Source: Sapria himalayana (Eukaryota > Streptophyta > Magnoliopsida > Malpighiales > Rafflesiaceae). From it: a stretch of 64,000 bases of DNA. The stretch spans positions 1,005,137-1,069,136 of the forward strand of contig JAREIK010002991.1 in the NCBI GenBank assembly GCA_029783825.1, given 5' to 3'. The position numbers were made by a program, and so were the translations under genes. Shown here piece by piece: positions 61,501-64,000 of this stretch. Under the pieces are notes generated by a model. The model searched no databases, was not told the DNA's origin, and saw only the letters and a list, made by a program, of their open reading frames with translations. Every line of letters starts with the position of its first letter. Position 1 is the stretch's first letter.

Positions 61501-62960
61501 ATAAGTAATGATTGAAATAGACTTTATTGATGAAATCTATTATAAGCAATTGGTGAGCAGTTTGATATATCTCACTACAAAGTAACATGACGTGATGTTT
61601 GTTGTTTGTCTCGTCAATAGATATATAGCAAAACTAATGGAAATTCATATATAGGTAACTTAGAGCATTTCAATACTTAAAAGGAACTATAAATTATAGA
61701 ATTCATTATTAAAAAAAAGACGAAATAGTGAGTTGTTGACATTCAGAATTTGCGACTATGATAAAATATAAAAGACAAGTGTACATATGATAACAAATTT
61801 TTAAATGAATACAAGTGATGTTTCATGGTATTCAAAAAACAACATTTTGTGACTTTATCAACCACATAATTTAAATTTGTGGTAGCTACAATGTGAGCTT
61901 GTCAAAGACTCTAGATGAAAAAAAGTTTAAAGAATTGAAACATTCTAATGAAGACTATAATACCTATGACAATGACCCATGCACGATTCTAGATCCTTTC
62001 GTGTTGAGTCAAGCAATGCTAAATTGTGTCATGTTTCATGTCATGTCCAAGCCATACCAGCCCACTTGACACCTCTATACTATAATACTATATGTGTAGA
62101 GGTATCAAACTAGTCATTCCATAAATTACATGAAATGGATCATATTATGTTAGCACGACTTCATGGAAGGTCAACCCAACATGACCAAATGGCTCATCTT
62201 TCTCAATTAGGCATGTTGGGTATTGCCGAGCCAGACTCAATTTAATTAAAAAAATTTATTACCGCCAACAAAACAGTGATAGACAATGTCCTGTCAATTG
62301 TTGTTAACCATCCAAAATGAGCGGAAAAATATAGCAATCATTAAAAAAATGATTATTTTCAAAAAATGTCATGCAACAAATCATGCCACCATGGCAGACT
62401 CAACATGACTACAAACCAAGCAAGGTTTTGGACCATGTTGTGTCAGGCCAAGCACGACTAAATTGTATTGTGTCTCATGTCATGCCCGAGCCACCCAACC
62501 AACGTGATACCTTTAGATTGTACTACTATAATGTGTAACTATGATTCAACTGTCAAGTTTTTAAGAATCCAAAAACGCTTGAAAACAACAGGCAATTTGA
62601 TGTATGATTTTATTTCTTAAAAAACCTTGTCAAGGAAGGTACAATTAAATTAATTGATTATGAGAGTCATGATCAAATGGCGGACATAATAACCAAACCA
62701 TTGAAACTTAAAAATAATCGTTTTTTTAGCTGATGGGAGTATGTTTAATTACTAATATAAATTAATTCTTCGTAACAGTTAGTTTAAGAGAAAAAAAATA
62801 TGAGTTTATAATTTCAAGTTCATCTTAATCTTTATAGATATTTAGGAATACTTGAATTGTTCCAAGTTTATCTTAATCTTTAGGGATATTTATGTGTTTT
62901 AATTATTTCAAAATAATGTCCTAGTTTTTAAGGCATCCTAGCCCTTAGGATTGTTTAATA
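58590..62960 (+). mobile_element. Decayed copia retrotransposon with both long terminal repeats
   Basis: Related terminal repeats at about 58590-58760 and 62738-62960 share GATATTTATGTGT, AAGTCCTAG and CATCCTA.CCCTTAGG. Between them in broken + frames: integrase (QLIITYTPRENNVAKIKNKT, about 59567-59627; NWNIYILNKGS, about 59670), GVSKESKV and VIVSRDVIL (60365-60450), reverse transcriptase (IYVDLIFISNDKV, about 61330; MSDLEKIRF, about 61413), RNase H (YLTTK, FVVCLVNRYIAKLMEIH, 61567-61650; SKKQHFVTLSTT, about 61835), and the pol tail (about 62540-62730). Interrupted at about 59785-60350 and 61976-62525. It sits upstream of the first recognised helicase exon. Confidence 0.8.
61976..62525. mobile_element. 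Nested family A fragments inside the copia RNase H
   Basis: The RNase H reading breaks at YDN (about 61970) and resumes with STVKFL at about 62536. Between lie a right end TTGACACCTCTA (to 62077) and, 19 bases on, a left end TAGAGGTATCAAAC (62097), with a terminus GTGATACCTTTA near 62515. Termini are more degraded than in other copies and no clean target duplication is seen. Confidence 0.6.
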
Positions 62961-63345
62961 TCATATATTTAGGATGTCCAAATAACTAGGACTTTATCTT
63001 GGAATAATTCAATTATACATTAATAACCCTAAAGACTTTGAACAACTCAAACAGACATAAATATCACTAAAGACTAAGACAAACTTTGAATAATAAACTT
63101 TCATTCCATCCTTTAAACTAAATGTTAATAAATAATTAGTTAATATTAAAAATTTCACATAGTGCCATCAACTTTCGAAGCTTATAAAAAACTTCAAACT
63201 TCAATGAATTGATGATTATTTTTTCTACTTGATCTTTTCTCCCACACAGAACTAATTTAATTAAACCTTGCTTAGCAATGTTCCTTAAGAAAGGAAATCT
63301 TACATCAATATATGATGTATATGTAATTTGTTTTTACTTAATAAT
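62960..63345 (-). mobile_element. 3' end of a second copia element, opposite orientation
   Basis: The - strand at about 63150-63325 reads IYIDVRFPFLRNIAKQGLIK, then a degraded CGRKDQVEKII and KLRKLMALCEI, the C-terminus of copia pol. Directly after it, 62960-63110 is a terminal repeat in inverted orientation relative to 62738-62960. The two copia elements therefore abut tail to tail. Confidence 0.75.
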
Positions 63346-63479
63346 CTGTTTTAATATTTTCATGTAAGTACAGGAAAGAAAATATTAAAAGCCCGAGGAT
63401 ACAGCAATAGCACAATAATGGAGGTCCCGCTGTCTGATCAGCGGGCCGAAATTTTTGGAGCAGAGCCTGACCCGTTCCA

Positions 63480-63640
63480 TGATCCGGCCCACTTCGGTTA
63501 AATGAACCGGATGTTTATTTTTCATATAAAACGATTTGTAATTTATTTTTCGGACAGCTGTTTTTTTAACCGTTTGAACTGTTCATCATCCCTCTCCTCT
63601 CTCTGCGCGATTTCGCGACTGCTGCATCCTGCATACTGTA
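63480..63640 (+). promoter_or_regulatory. Probable promoter and first leader exon of a + strand gene leaving the window
   Basis: A site-II-like GGCCCA (63486-63491), TATA-like CATATAAAAC (63523-63532), a CT-rich patch CCCTCTCCTCTCTCT (about 63589-63603) and a good donor ACT|GTAAGA (GT at 63638) lie in the order expected for a plant promoter and a leader exon before a leader intron. No coding exon follows within the window; the last 360 bp look like intron. Confidence 0.5.
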
Positions 63641-64000
63641 AGACGTTCTGTTTTCTTGGTTTTAATCTGTAACGCATAAGCATTTTCTGATGAAGGTAGC
63701 TAATCGTACTGAGCGACTAGCGAACCACGTTATTTTCTGTGTTAATTTCTCGTTTTTGATTATGTCGTGGATGCTTGTGGATTAGGATTTATATATTACT
63801 TGTTTTCTGTGTTTCTGTTATTTTCTGTTTCTTAATCTCATTACCCGTGAAAGCGCAATTACCCAACAATATACTTGTTTGATCCAACCATAACTGGATT
63901 TTTATAGAACTTGATGATTAAGCTATCATCACGCAGTATAATTATTCAATCTTCATCAAAATGTCCCAACTCATTTAAAATTTCCTTCCATATCTACCAC

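Noticed and set aside
63361..63480. R3H-type first exon of the helicase next to the + strand promoter
   Set aside because: The - strand translation shows no RIRVSQ-like or R3H text and no donor in the right phase.

Overview
The window is nuclear DNA of a flowering plant. It carries plant-type intron-split housekeeping genes, very AT-rich introns and intergenic DNA, long microsatellites, and many decayed LTR retrotransposons and hAT transposons. I cannot place it below angiosperm level. No rRNA, tRNA or CRISPR was seen.

Four protein genes can be reconstructed exon by exon, all with consistent splice phase. (1) A FAD-dependent polyamine oxidase of the peroxisomal PAO2-4 type, + strand, ten coding exons, 2022-8636, 484 aa. 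(2) A reticulon-like ER membrane protein (RTNLB), - strand, five exons, 8728-9815, 246 aa; it converges on the oxidase with 91 bp between the stop codons. (3) A WDR26-type LisH/CTLH/WD40 protein, - strand, four exons, 12011-18268, 585 aa. (4) A DEIH-box helicase with R3H and ankyrin parts (plant NIH/HVT1 group, like animal YTHDC2), - strand, thirteen recognised exons, 34031-58384; its first exon was not found. A likely promoter and leader of a further + strand gene lie at 63.48-63.64 kb, and an orphan terminal exon lies at 27937-28113.

The rest is mostly mobile DNA. The most informative part is a set of GC-rich elements with hAT-like ends (TAGAGGTGTCAA...TTGACACCTCTA). Three short copies have clear 8-bp target duplications, and one 3.75-kb copy (46262-50008) encloses a ruined BED/hAT transposase, so it looks like the autonomous relative of the short copies. 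Two further terminal-inverted-repeat families also have candidate 8-9 bp target duplications: a CTCG-rich element at 18580-19247, and a GCACGGACACGG family at 31.8, 35.8, 40.9 and about 51.5 kb. A second, DUF659-type hAT (54420-57770) fills one helicase intron. Copia and gypsy relics occur at 16.4, 22.8-24.7, 31.1-33.0, 44.9-45.9 and 58.6-63.3 kb, several interrupted by the hAT-type elements.

Layout: 0-1.4 kb TG/CA array; 1.6-8.6 kb oxidase; 8.7-9.8 kb reticulon; 10.9-11.8 kb microsatellites; 12-18.3 kb WDR26; 18.6-33 kb mobile-element desert; 34-58.4 kb helicase with introns swollen by mobile elements; 58.6-63.3 kb two copia elements tail to tail; 63.5 kb start of the next gene. Unusual splicing features include two GC-AG introns and a tandem repeat that copies a real 5' splice site. 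The four genes do not form one pathway; they are ordinary neighbours.
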